In this document: piece by piece, positions 17,599-25,703 of the stretch
Numbering within the stretch: position 1 is the stretch's first letter
Layout: every line of letters begins with the position of its first letter
Assembly: GCF_045866565.1 (NCBI RefSeq)
Contig: NZ_BAAFZV010000003.1
Span: forward strand, 186,001-250,000
Reading direction: 5' to 3'
From: Cognatilysobacter claricitrinus
GTDB lineage: Bacteria; Pseudomonadota; Gammaproteobacteria; Xanthomonadales; Xanthomonadaceae
DNA: 64,000 bases
The notes under the pieces: generated by a model
What the model saw: the letters and a program-made list of their open reading frames with translations, nothing else
Told to the model about the DNA's origin: nothing
Databases searched by the model: none
Translations under genes and position numbers: made by a program

Positions 17599-18591
17599 AT
17601 GATTCCCCTTTCCGTTCTCGACCTCGCCCCGGTGGGAGAGGGTCGCGATGTCGCGCAGGCGTTCGCGCACATGCGCGATCTGGCGCGCCATGCCGAGCAG
17701 CTCGGCTACCGCCGCTACTGGCTCGCCGAACACCACAACATGCCGGGCATCGCCAGCGCGGCCACCGCGGTGCTGATCGGGCACGTGGCGGGCGCGACGG
17801 CGACGATCCGCGTGGGCGCCGGCGGCGTGATGCTGCCGAACCATGCGCCGCTGCAGGTCGCCGAGCAGTTCGGCACGCTCGCCACGCTGTATCCGGGCCG
17901 CATCGATCTCTGCCTTGGGCGCGCGCCGGGCACCGACCAGCCGGCCACGCGCGCGCTGCGCCGCTACTACGCAGGTGCGGACGAGTTCCCGCGCGACGTC
18001 GTCGAACTGCTGGGCTACTTCGAGCCGGTGCAGCCTGGGCAAGCCGTGCAGGCGGTGCCGGGCAGCGGCGTCGAGGTCGAGCCGTGGATCCTCGGGTCGA
18101 GCCTGTTCGGCGCGCAGCTCGCCGCCAAGCTCGGCCTGCGCTACGCATTCGCCTCGCACTTCGCACCCGCCGCGCTGGAGGACGCGCTGCACGTCTACCG
18201 CGCGCGGTTCGAACCATCGGCCAAGCTCGCATCGCCGCACGTGATGCTGGCGATCAACGTCGTCTGCGCTGACACCGACTTTGAGGCGCGACGCCTGTTC
18301 ACCACGCAGCAACAAGCCTTCATCAACCTGCGTCGCGGCCGCCCGGGACTCGTACCGCCACCGCTGGCATCGGCTGAAGACCTCGACACCTTCTGCAGCC
18401 CGATGGAGAGAGCCGGCATCGAGCAGGCGCTGGCGTACTCGGCGGTGGGCTCGCCGTCGACGGTCAAGGCGTGGGTGGATGCGTTCGTCCAACGCCATCA
18501 ACCCGACGAACTGATCGTGACCGCGAATATCCACGATCCGGATGCACGGCTGCGGTCGTATGCGCTCGCGATGGAGGCGTTGGGAGCTTGA
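17599..18591 (+). CDS. LLM class flavin-dependent oxidoreductase (luciferase-like monooxygenase)
   Basis: A 330-residue protein starting MIPLSVLDLAPVGEG; the longer upstream frame is noise. It has the family's RYWLAEHHNMPGIASAA, then IRVGAGGVMLPNHAPLQVAE, GRIDLCLGRAPGTD and LVPPPLAS. This is the single-component MsnO8/YhbW group that uses reduced flavin from a separate reductase. The substrate is unknown. It is monocistronic, converging on the effector gene with a shared hairpin between them. Confidence 0.9.
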   Translation: MIPLSVLDLAPVGEGRDVAQAFAHMRDLARHAEQLGYRRYWLAEHHNMPGIASAATAVLIGHVAGATATIRVGAGGVMLPNHAPLQVAEQFGTLATLYPGRIDLCLGRAPGTDQPATRALRRYYAGADEFPRDVVELLGYFEPVQPGQAVQAVPGSGVEVEPWILGSSLFGAQLAAKLGLRYAFASHFAPAALEDALHVYRARFEPSAKLASPHVMLAINVVCADTDFEARRLFTTQQQAFINLRRGRPGLVPPPLASAEDLDTFCSPMERAGIEQALAYSAVGSPSTVKAWVDAFVQRHQPDELIVTANIHDPDARLRSYALAMEALGA

Positions 18592-18612
18592 GCGGGATCA
18601 CGCGACCGTAAA

Positions 18613-18649
18613 GCGGCAACACCGCGGCAAGGTGTTACCGCGGTTGCCG
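18613..18649. terminator. Possible bidirectional terminator hairpin
   Basis: GCGGCAACACCGCGG pairs with CCGCGGTTGCC with a two-base bulge. It lies between convergent stop codons at 18591 and 18663. There is no clear T-tract on either side. Confidence 0.4.
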
Positions 18650-18662
18650 GAGCCGCAACCGC

Positions 18663-20516
18663 TCAGCGCGTCAGCGCTCCGCCCCGGGTATGCATCTGGT
18701 GCTCACCGGGCTGTGCGATTTCCGGACGTGGCGACAGCTGGGCGAGCATGTCGCTGGATGCATGCAGTGACTGGACGGACGCCGTCCGCGTCTCCAGCGT
18801 TGCCATGCGCTCATGCTCGGGCGCGCCCCCCGGCATGACCTGGACGGCACGTACGAAGCGCGGTGGCTCACCGAAGTCGACCCGGTCGATTCGCTGCAGG
18901 CCGGCGTCGCGGGCCGAGACCACCAATGCAGCTGCGATGTTCGCGCTGTGCACTCCGGGCGTGATGCCCCGCGTCCGTTCCGCGGCCTCGACCAAGCCGA
19001 GCGTGCGCTCGAAGAGCGGGTAGTCGGGGTGGCTGGTATCGGTCAGGCGAAGGCCGTGGAGGGATGTGAGTGCCTCGCGGCTCGCACTGTCGACGCGCCC
19101 CGTTTCGGGCAACCCGTGGTCGTGCTGGAAGCCCTTCAGCGCTTCCCGCGTATGCCGTCCGACGATGCCGTCTTCGGCCAGCGGTGCGCCGCGCGCGTCA
19201 CGCGCGCCGAGATCGTTAAGGTCGCTCTGCAGGCGGGCGATCTGCGGGTCGACAGGCCGTGCATTGCCCAGGTGCGCCGCGTTCGCGTGGGTGGACGGTA
19301 CATGCGTGATATCGCCCGTTGGCGTCGCGCCTACCGCGCGGTCGGTCGGGTGCGATGCGACTGTCGCGTGTTCGTGAGGCGTCGTCGAGGCGTGCAGCGG
19401 GTGACGGATCTGGAACTCTGGCTTGGCCCGTAGCGCACCAACGATGTGGGTCGTGTCGCCGTCCCAGTAGCCGTGCGGTTTCACGGTCACCGTCTCTGGG
19501 CCTCTGCTGCTTTGCGAGCCGATGAACTGGATCCGCCCGTCGGCGTCGTATCCCTTGAAGATGCCGACGTGCTGACTGCGCCCATCCGAGAACAGCAGGA
19601 TGTCGCCTCGTGAAAGCACGCCGTTTGGTGCGCGAGCCTGGCTCGCGGAAATGACCTCGAAATGCCGTCGGGCGTACGCCGTGACATCCGTCCCGCTGAA
19701 CAGTGTATGCGTCGAGAAGTCGCGCGCATCCTCGCCAGAGACGCCGTAGCCGGCATTCTTGAGGCCGCGCCAGACGAACGCCGAGCAGTCAACGCCGCGT
19801 CTGCCGTCGTGGTCTAAATCCTGCTCGGTGCGGCTCAGATCGCGGCCGGGCTTGGAATTGTCCGGACGGCCGTATTCAAACATGGTTCCGGAACGGAAAA
19901 AGTGAAGCTCCGCCTCCGCGTAGATCGATGCTGGGCCGCCGATTGGCGCGACCGATGGGCGCGCGAGCGCAGGCTCACGACTGCTTTCACCGATTCGGAA
20001 ACCCTCGAACCTCTGAATGCCACGAGCCAACGCGTGTCGCTCGGGAGCGGACATTTGATCGACCGTCTTGCCGTGCAAATCGACGCCGAGCTCCTGCGCA
20101 GTCCGATGGATGGAAGCGATCTGCTGCGCGTGATGCGTGCCGCCGCTGTAATCGGACTTCGAGTACCGGTGCACCAGCTCTTCGACGGTCTGGGAGTGGT
20201 AACGCCCCGAGAGCAACTTAAGTTGTGCAGCTTCTCCGGCCTGCACCGATTCGAAAACCGCGTTCCCCCATTGATCGAGGCCCACTACGCCGTCGTAGTA
20301 CTTCCTCGCGTCGGCGACCGCCTGTTCGCGTGTGCGATGCGAGTGCGCGGTTTTGTCTGCGCTTCCCGCGAACTCGAACTTGAGGTTCCCAGGGTTGTTG
20401 TTGCGCCATGATGCCGAGCCTCCGGTACGCGTCTCGACGCTTCCGTCGTCGTACTCGAAGGTGCGTGTCCTGCCGACCGATGAGATCAGGCGAGTGATGC
20501 GATGGTCCTGCGACAT
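18663..20516 (-). CDS. Putative X-T4SS antibacterial effector: peptidoglycan hydrolase with XVIPCD (X-Tfe)
   Basis: A 617-residue protein without a signal peptide. Domains in order: an NNPGNLKF-containing segment (38-175) like phage virion muramidase or structural domains; an NlpC/P60 domain with GVDCSAFVWRGL (Cys244) and SQHVGIF (His316); a peptidoglycan-binding domain (about 425-485, EDGIVGRHTREALKGFQ); and a C-terminal XVIPCD (about 491-617: HPDYPLFERTLGLVE, SANIAAALVVSARDAGLQRI, RFVRAVQV), ending in a glutamine-containing tail. XVIPCD is the recruitment domain read by VirD4 of the Xanthomonadales bacteria-killing T4SS. AGGAGA precedes the ATG. The lipoprotein gene 33 bases upstream is probably its immunity gene. 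The secretion apparatus is not in this window. Confidence 0.88.
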   Translation of the reverse strand: MSQDHRITRLISSVGRTRTFEYDDGSVETRTGGSASWRNNNPGNLKFEFAGSADKTAHSHRTREQAVADARKYYDGVVGLDQWGNAVFESVQAGEAAQLKLLSGRYHSQTVEELVHRYSKSDYSGGTHHAQQIASIHRTAQELGVDLHGKTVDQMSAPERHALARGIQRFEGFRIGESSREPALARPSVAPIGGPASIYAEAELHFFRSGTMFEYGRPDNSKPGRDLSRTEQDLDHDGRRGVDCSAFVWRGLKNAGYGVSGEDARDFSTHTLFSGTDVTAYARRHFEVISASQARAPNGVLSRGDILLFSDGRSQHVGIFKGYDADGRIQFIGSQSSRGPETVTVKPHGYWDGDTTHIVGALRAKPEFQIRHPLHASTTPHEHATVASHPTDRAVGATPTGDITHVPSTHANAAHLGNARPVDPQIARLQSDLNDLGARDARGAPLAEDGIVGRHTREALKGFQHDHGLPETGRVDSASREALTSLHGLRLTDTSHPDYPLFERTLGLVEAAERTRGITPGVHSANIAAALVVSARDAGLQRIDRVDFGEPPRFVRAVQVMPGGAPEHERMATLETRTASVQSLHASSDMLAQLSPRPEIAQPGEHQMHTRGGALTR

Positions 20517-20549
20517 TCCATGTCTCCTGATTGCTCCCAGCGTGCTGGG

Positions 20550-21194
20550 TTACATCCCGTTCGAAAAGTCCTCGATGTCCTCGCGGCGCACCCATCCTTG
20601 AGGGCATGCGTCCGTCGGACGGCCATTAGTCGCGATGCGGCATCGGGTGGCGTCGCCGTTCCATTGGCTCACCTTCCGGTCGCCGTAGGTCGAGCACAGG
20701 CGGTTTCCCTGACATGCGGCAACATCTGAGGCCGGGACCATCGCTACGTAGAAATACGAAGGATCTTGTCCCACCGAACCCACGGCCTGAATACAGACGA
20801 GCTGTCCTGCGCCTAAGACGGCAGGCGTAGATGCGTCGTTGGGCGGTAATGCGTCCCGCAACTCGGCACCGCCGTCGTTCATCACTCCACCGAAGTACCC
20901 GTCCGCCCCGCAATCCGGACGCAGGTCGACGTCGTAGATGTCGCCGTTCTCCGGCTTTCCACCGATGCATGCGAGGTCGCCACCCTTCTGCGTGCACTCC
21001 ACGCGAATCCGTTTGGCGAACTGCGCCAGCGATTCGACCGGCGCGGCATGCGCTTCGGCGGCGTCGGCGGACGGCCGGTGCGGCGCGGTCGGCGAAGGTG
21101 ATACCGATTGGATCGGTTGCGCGCCGGACGAGTCAGTCCCCGTGCACGCGGACAGAAGGAGCATCGCGGCGCATACAAGCGCGGGTCGAATCAT
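20550..21194 (-). CDS. Lipoprotein, probable X-Tfi immunity protein of the adjacent effector
   Basis: The start at 21194 gives MIRPALVCAAMLLLSAC, a signal with lipobox LSAC and lipidation at cysteine 17. The 214-residue product has a Ser/Pro/Ala linker and then a cysteine-rich periplasmic domain (FAKRIRVECTQKGGDLACIG, DLRPDCGADGYFGGV, CQGNRLCSTYGDRKVSQWNG). In known X-Tfe/X-Tfi pairs the immunity protein is a periplasmic lipoprotein encoded directly before the effector, exactly the arrangement here. No other family is recognised. The immunity role is inferred from localisation and gene order. Confidence 0.72.
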   Translation of the reverse strand: MIRPALVCAAMLLLSACTGTDSSGAQPIQSVSPSPTAPHRPSADAAEAHAAPVESLAQFAKRIRVECTQKGGDLACIGGKPENGDIYDVDLRPDCGADGYFGGVMNDGGAELRDALPPNDASTPAVLGAGQLVCIQAVGSVGQDPSYFYVAMVPASDVAACQGNRLCSTYGDRKVSQWNGDATRCRIATNGRPTDACPQGWVRREDIEDFSNGM

Positions 21195-21709
21195 CGTGAC
21201 AATCCCTGTCGTTGTGATGGCCAGCTGCTGTCGGGTGGCCGCGTTGAGGTGGCTAGCGTAACCGCGGGGGCGTTGAGTGTGAACAAGCGCGGTCAATAGC
21301 CTGGCTGACTTCATCCGCCACTCTCCCAGACGCAACGCCGGCGATTCATCCGGCGACGCAGTCGGTCATTCCGCTGGGAAAGACGTGTCCACGCACTGCC
21401 CTCCACGCACGGGCGCGATGAGAGCGGGCAGGGGGCGCGCAGCGTCGTCGAGGCGCGCACACGCGGCAACGGAGAACCGCCCGGCGCCATGTAGGACTTT
21501 TCCCCGGGTGGACGAGCGGTGACCTGCGTCCGGGCCGTTCGCCGCGGGCGCGGTGTGCGCCTGCACGATCGACGCTGGAGGGCAGCGGCGCGGGACTCGC
21601 CGCGGGCCGGCCCTGCATCGGCGCCAACGCACAACGCCGCGCGGACCACGGCGTGGCGATGGTCCGGCAGAGCGGTCAGGAGGCGGCCCGGCGCCTACCG
21701 CATCACGTG
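21195..21709. other. Gene-free stretch before the immunity/effector pair
   Basis: 515 bases with only spurious high-GC frames. It contains GTAGGACTTTTCC at 21491-21503, also present at 24163-24175. The promoter of the lipoprotein gene should lie near its right-hand start at 21194. Confidence 0.5.
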
Positions 21710-22171
21710 CTAGTCGGCGTCGGCGTAGTGCGCGCGCATGCGCCGGTAGTCGCGCCGGTACGCACCGGCCAGGCGCGTCTTTGCAGTAGCGCTCAGCAGC
21801 TTGCCCGAGACCTGGAAGAACTTTGTCTCTTCCTCGCGCAGATGGTGGTGCACCTTCTTCGACAGGGCGCGCGCGGTGTTCATCCAGCCGCGATCGAACG
21901 GCTGCCCCTTGCGCATCGTCTCGATGAATTCGTCGATCTGGTGGTGTTCGTGCAGCGCATGCCGCGACGAATCCAGGCCGGCATCGTGCTGCAGCATGGC
22001 CACGTAGAGCGTGCGTTCTTCGGCGGCTTCGTGGGCGGCCAGTTCGATGCGCAGTTCGCGGAACACCTCGCGTCGGCGCTCGCCGTGCGCCGGCGTGCGC
22101 AGCAGCGATCGGCACAGCGAACGCTGGATCTCGTGGCTTTCGCGCAACGCGTCGTAGAGGGTCTCGGGCAT
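21710..22171 (-). CDS. Hemerythrin domain-containing protein
   Basis: A 153-residue four-helix protein. Candidate iron ligands are in SHEIQRSL, ELAAHEAAEERTLY, RHALHEHHQIDEFI and KVHHHLREEETKFF, the H...HxxxE...HxxxH...HxxxxE spacing of non-haem di-iron hemerythrins. Such cytoplasmic proteins sense or buffer oxygen or nitric oxide. The tail (YRRDYRRMRAHYADAD) is basic and aromatic. It appears monocistronic. Confidence 0.9.
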   Translation of the reverse strand: MPETLYDALRESHEIQRSLCRSLLRTPAHGERRREVFRELRIELAAHEAAEERTLYVAMLQHDAGLDSSRHALHEHHQIDEFIETMRKGQPFDRGWMNTARALSKKVHHHLREEETKFFQVSGKLLSATAKTRLAGAYRRDYRRMRAHYADAD

Positions 22172-22376
22172 CGGGGTCTCCGGGGGTCAGCCGATACGGT
22201 AGGCCCCGCGCGTGCACGACATGGGAAGAGGAAGAGCGCCGACCGGATTTCAGTGGAGCCATGGGGCGCGATCACCCCACGGATGTCCGCAACCACAGCG
22301 CGCAAAGCGCGTCCGGGACGATTCGCGCCGCGGCGACGGAGGTCGCGCCCCCGTCGCCGCGGTTCCGGACATCGCC

Positions 22377-24071
22377 TTACATCCCGTATAGACGTTCGCC
22401 CATCACCTCGCGCAGCGGGGGCTCGCCCACCTGCGTGACGTTCGCGCGCTTGCCGCCGACGACCCGCTGCGTCGACACACCCACGGTGCCATCGCCACGA
22501 TCCACGATTGCGCCCGTTTTCGCGTCATACACGCGCGTGACCAGACTCGCACCTTCGGGAACGCCATTGCGGCGCAGCTCGCTCTTGAGCACCTGCACGC
22601 GCAGTGGCTGGTCGCGACGTGCAACGGTGCGCTCGCGCGAAATGAGTCGCGGGCGCTCATTGGGTGCGGCCAGCCACGTCGCGACGATCACTTCGCGCTC
22701 GTCGACGATCCACAGGCGCCAGTCGTCCCACAGCGGGATGACCACGATGTCGCAGTCCAGCCGTGCCGACGCTTCGCCGCGCTTCATGCGCCACAACTCG
22801 CGGCCGTGGATGTTGTCCTCGGCGCTGAAGAACAGCATGTCGTCGACCTGCACGCCGCGCGACGGGAATGAGCCCGGATTCGGCGTGCCGTCGGCGGGCA
22901 TGATGTCGCGCACCAGCGCGGTCTGGCTGCCGTTGAAGATGTAGGGCTCGGCGTTCTGCCAGTCGTCGTGGAAGCCACTGAAAAACAGCGAGCCGACTGC
23001 GGTATACGGGCTGATGCCACTCACGCCCCACGGCAACGCGGCCGGTCCGCTCGGCAAAAGCACGAGGTTGCTGCCGTCGAAGCGGTGCAGGCCCTGCGCC
23101 GCGGTGAAGTACAGCTTGCCGTTGAAGACGGTGAAATCACCGGGCTGGCTGAAGGAAAACGCATGGGCGGGAAGCGTGGCGACCTTGGCAGGCGCGCCGA
23201 TGCCGGTGTATTTCCACAGCTCGTCGCTTTCGAACGGTGGATCGGCGGGCACGACGCTGCCGAAATAGATCGCGTCGCCGTACACGCCAAGGTCGAACCC
23301 GTAACTGGTGGTGTTGCCGGCGGGCGCAAGTTGCTTGACCAGCTTCATCGCCGTGCCATCGAACGCCCACAGGCGATACTCCGCGCCGACCGCCTTGACG
23401 AAATACAGCCGGTCCTTGAACACCACGAACGGGTGGGCGGTGAGGCTGCTGGTTTCAAACGCGCCGGCCACGGCGTTGGCGGCGCCGACCAATTGCGTGG
23501 TGGTGCCGTTGTAGCGCCACAACTTGCCCGCGCCGTCGACGTAACGCACGAAATACAGGTTGCCCGCGTAGACGGTAAGCGCCGCGATCTCGACCTTCTG
23601 CCCACCCGCCGCCGGATCGGGCAGCATCGCGATCGCACTGCCGTTGCTCATGTACAGGTTGTCGCGATCGGCGCTGCTGCGCGCGGCGAAGAACAGCGCG
23701 CCGTTGTATCGCGCGAAGGCATGGGGTTGCGACCCGGTCGCACCGGGCGCGATGTCGCCGACCATCGTCGGTGAGCCGTTGCCGACGCGCCATAACTCCG
23801 AGCCATGAGTGCCGTCGTCGGCCTGGAAATAGAGCGTGTCGTTGAACTCGGCCATCAGTTCGTTGGTGGACGAGAAGCCGAAGATCGGGTGGGTGGACCC
23901 CGGTGCGCCCGGGTTGAGATCGGCCACCATCTCGGTGCTGCCGGTCCACGTGGCGGACTTGCGGCAGTTGCGCATGGTGTACGCCTGCGCCGGAGCGGCA
24001 AGCAGCAGGCTCGCAACGAACAGCGAGAGTGTGGTCGCGTGCAGGAATGGGTGCATCGATGACGGGCGCAT
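22377..24071 (-). CDS. Exported ELWxxDGT-repeat (beta-propeller-like) protein
   Basis: A 564-residue protein. HATTLSLFVASLLLAAPAQA is the signal peptide; an in-frame ATG at 24056 is an equally good start. Repeats of the type DDGTHGSELWRVGNGSP, ESDELWKYTG and EDNIHGRELWRM, each with a preceding LYFxA strand, resemble ELWxxDGT repeats that build propeller-like extracellular domains. The C-terminal 130 residues (RLDCDIVVIPLWDDWRLWIV onward) form a different, unrecognised domain. No enzymatic motif seen. It is monocistronic. Confidence 0.75.
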   Translation of the reverse strand: MRPSSMHPFLHATTLSLFVASLLLAAPAQAYTMRNCRKSATWTGSTEMVADLNPGAPGSTHPIFGFSSTNELMAEFNDTLYFQADDGTHGSELWRVGNGSPTMVGDIAPGATGSQPHAFARYNGALFFAARSSADRDNLYMSNGSAIAMLPDPAAGGQKVEIAALTVYAGNLYFVRYVDGAGKLWRYNGTTTQLVGAANAVAGAFETSSLTAHPFVVFKDRLYFVKAVGAEYRLWAFDGTAMKLVKQLAPAGNTTSYGFDLGVYGDAIYFGSVVPADPPFESDELWKYTGIGAPAKVATLPAHAFSFSQPGDFTVFNGKLYFTAAQGLHRFDGSNLVLLPSGPAALPWGVSGISPYTAVGSLFFSGFHDDWQNAEPYIFNGSQTALVRDIMPADGTPNPGSFPSRGVQVDDMLFFSAEDNIHGRELWRMKRGEASARLDCDIVVIPLWDDWRLWIVDEREVIVATWLAAPNERPRLISRERTVARRDQPLRVQVLKSELRRNGVPEGASLVTRVYDAKTGAIVDRGDGTVGVSTQRVVGGKRANVTQVGEPPLREVMGERLYGM

Positions 24072-24418
24072 GGGGGAGTCTCGTCGTGCCGCCGCGAAGT
24101 GCGGCCCGGCAAGGTTCCGCGCGTTTCACGGGTCCGGGCGTGGGCATATCCGCCGTCACGGCGTAGGACTTTTCCGCAACTGATGAGCGGGGTCGGGGAG
24201 ATGGGGAATAGGGGGTGGGTTCCATCGCCGCGGCGGCGTGTCTTCGAAAATCGCCCGCGGCCGACGCGGCCACACTCCGTTGCCGTTCGACGGGCGTGAA
24301 AAGGGGTCAGGTTCCATTTCCCGGATGGGCTTGGATGCCAACCCCGATCACCTGATTCGATGTTCACGCATCGAACATCAACCTGCGGACAGCGCATTCG
24401 ACAGCGGGTCGCCGCACG
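24072..24418. other. Intergenic stretch between divergent genes
   Basis: 347 bases containing GTAGGACTTTTCC (24163-24175) and one REP-like element (24303-24321). No gene seen. Confidence 0.55.
24303..24321 (+). repeat. REP-like element copy 12
   Basis: GGGGTCAGGTTCCATTTCC with a weak left arm (TGAAAA). The copy furthest from the main cluster. Confidence 0.75.
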
Positions 24419-24931
24419 ATGACCGCAGACTGCACCGCCTCGCCAACAGGCACGCCCTCGCGCCTACCGTGGATGGCCGTCGCGCTTGCGTCGATCGTTG
24501 CATGCGCGACGGTGGCGCCTCCACCAGCGGCCCCGCCGGCGGCGGTGGTCGAAGTGCCGACCAGGCCATCGGAGTTCACGATCCCGGCCGGAGAGTTGGA
24601 GACGTGGAACGCGATCGGCCAGCTTCTCGTGCGCATGGACGGTGTCACGTATCAAGGCCGGTCGCAGAAGCTCGGTCTGTACGCCGTGGACTACGAAGGC
24701 GAGTCGTTCCTGATCCTCACGCGGGGGCTCGTGGCCAGCGCGGAGATACGCACGCTCACCACGGAGGTGCGCGTCGCGCTGCAGGACGGATCCACCGACC
24801 GAAGCGCCGCGGCGACCGAACTGCTCGCGGACCTGCAGGCACGGCTGCCCGCTGAACTCATCCGGATTGCGGCGTTGCCGAAACCGGAGCCTGCGAAGGC
24901 GAAGGCAGTCGGCAAGAGCGCTCGGCATTAG
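24419..24931 (+). CDS. Putative lipoprotein of unknown function
   Basis: A 170-residue product from the ATG at 24419, or 152 residues from the ATG at 24473. MAVALASIVACATV gives a hydrophobic stretch with a possible lipobox (IVAC), followed by a Pro/Ala linker. The rest (TWNAIGQLLVRMDGVTYQGR, AVDYEGESFLILTRGL, IRTLTTEVRVALQDGS) is soluble and unrecognised. Neither start has a good ribosome-binding site. It lies upstream of, and parallel to, the second lipoprotein/effector pair, but 263 bases away. Confidence 0.55.
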   Translation: MTADCTASPTGTPSRLPWMAVALASIVACATVAPPPAAPPAAVVEVPTRPSEFTIPAGELETWNAIGQLLVRMDGVTYQGRSQKLGLYAVDYEGESFLILTRGLVASAEIRTLTTEVRVALQDGSTDRSAAATELLADLQARLPAELIRIAALPKPEPAKAKAVGKSARH

Positions 24932-25194
24932 AAGGCCCCGGGGCGCTTGGTGTTCCATGCTCGAGAAGCAGTCGTCCACGGAAAAAAGCGGACGGGGAAG
25001 GCAAGAAGGTGCGATCGGGCAGATGGCAGGTTCGATTTCGGAATCGTGCGGATCGGTACGCTTCGGCTAGCGTGACCGTCGATCGCCGGCGGCATCCGAT
25101 TGCCCTGTAGACAAAGCATGTTTACGCTGACCCGACGCATGGGAACACGGACCGTTCCACGCCGGCCGACCGTGCGCACTAAAGGAGCTCGTGC

Positions 25195-25668
25195 ATGTCC
25201 CCCCGTTTGATGATCGTGCTGTCTGCCATGTTGCTCGCGGGATGCGATCGCCCCGCGCCGGCCGCGAATAGCGCGCCAACGCCACCGCCCGCGGCAGCGC
25301 CCGTCGCCGCCAGTTCGCCCGATAACAAGTTGCCGCCGGCCTTCCCGCCCGACTCCTGCACGTTGGATGGCTACAAGTCCTTCTTCGAAGCGTTCGTGCG
25401 CACGCCCACTGCCCGTGAAGCGTTGACGGCTATCGAGGCGAAAAACGCCGCCTTCGACGTCGACCTTCGCGACTACAGCTGGGTGCAGGCATCCCAGCCG
25501 GACATCTCGCTCGATATCGACGAGACGCGATCGGGCTCGACGTTCATTGTGACCGCGCGCCCGGTGGAGCGTGACGAAAATGACGAAGTAACCCGCGTGC
25601 TGGGCCCGGCCCGCACGTATCGATTCGTTTTCAGCGGATCGTGCTGGCGCTTCGCGGGCGGCAACTGA
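25195..25668 (+). CDS. Lipoprotein, probable X-Tfi immunity protein of the second effector
   Basis: AAAGGAG lies eight bases before the ATG. MSPRLMIVLSAMLLAGC has lipobox LAGC. The 157-residue protein continues with a Pro/Ala linker and a compact domain: CTLDGYKSFFEAFVRTPTAR, WVQASQPDISLDIDE, RTYRFVFSGSCWRFAGGN. The shape recalls DUF4440/NTF2-like lipoproteins but I cannot assign it. It is followed after 35 bases by the XVIPCD effector gene, matching the known immunity-effector order. Role inferred. Confidence 0.72.
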   Translation: MSPRLMIVLSAMLLAGCDRPAPAANSAPTPPPAAAPVAASSPDNKLPPAFPPDSCTLDGYKSFFEAFVRTPTAREALTAIEAKNAAFDVDLRDYSWVQASQPDISLDIDETRSGSTFIVTARPVERDENDEVTRVLGPARTYRFVFSGSCWRFAGGN

Positions 25669-25703
25669 CGTACAACCGAATTAGTCCTGACAGGGAAGGG
25701 CCA

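Noticed and set aside
22377..24071. Outer-membrane receptor or enzyme
   Set aside because: Only ELWxxDGT-type repeats and an unknown C-terminal domain are visible; no catalytic or barrel signature.
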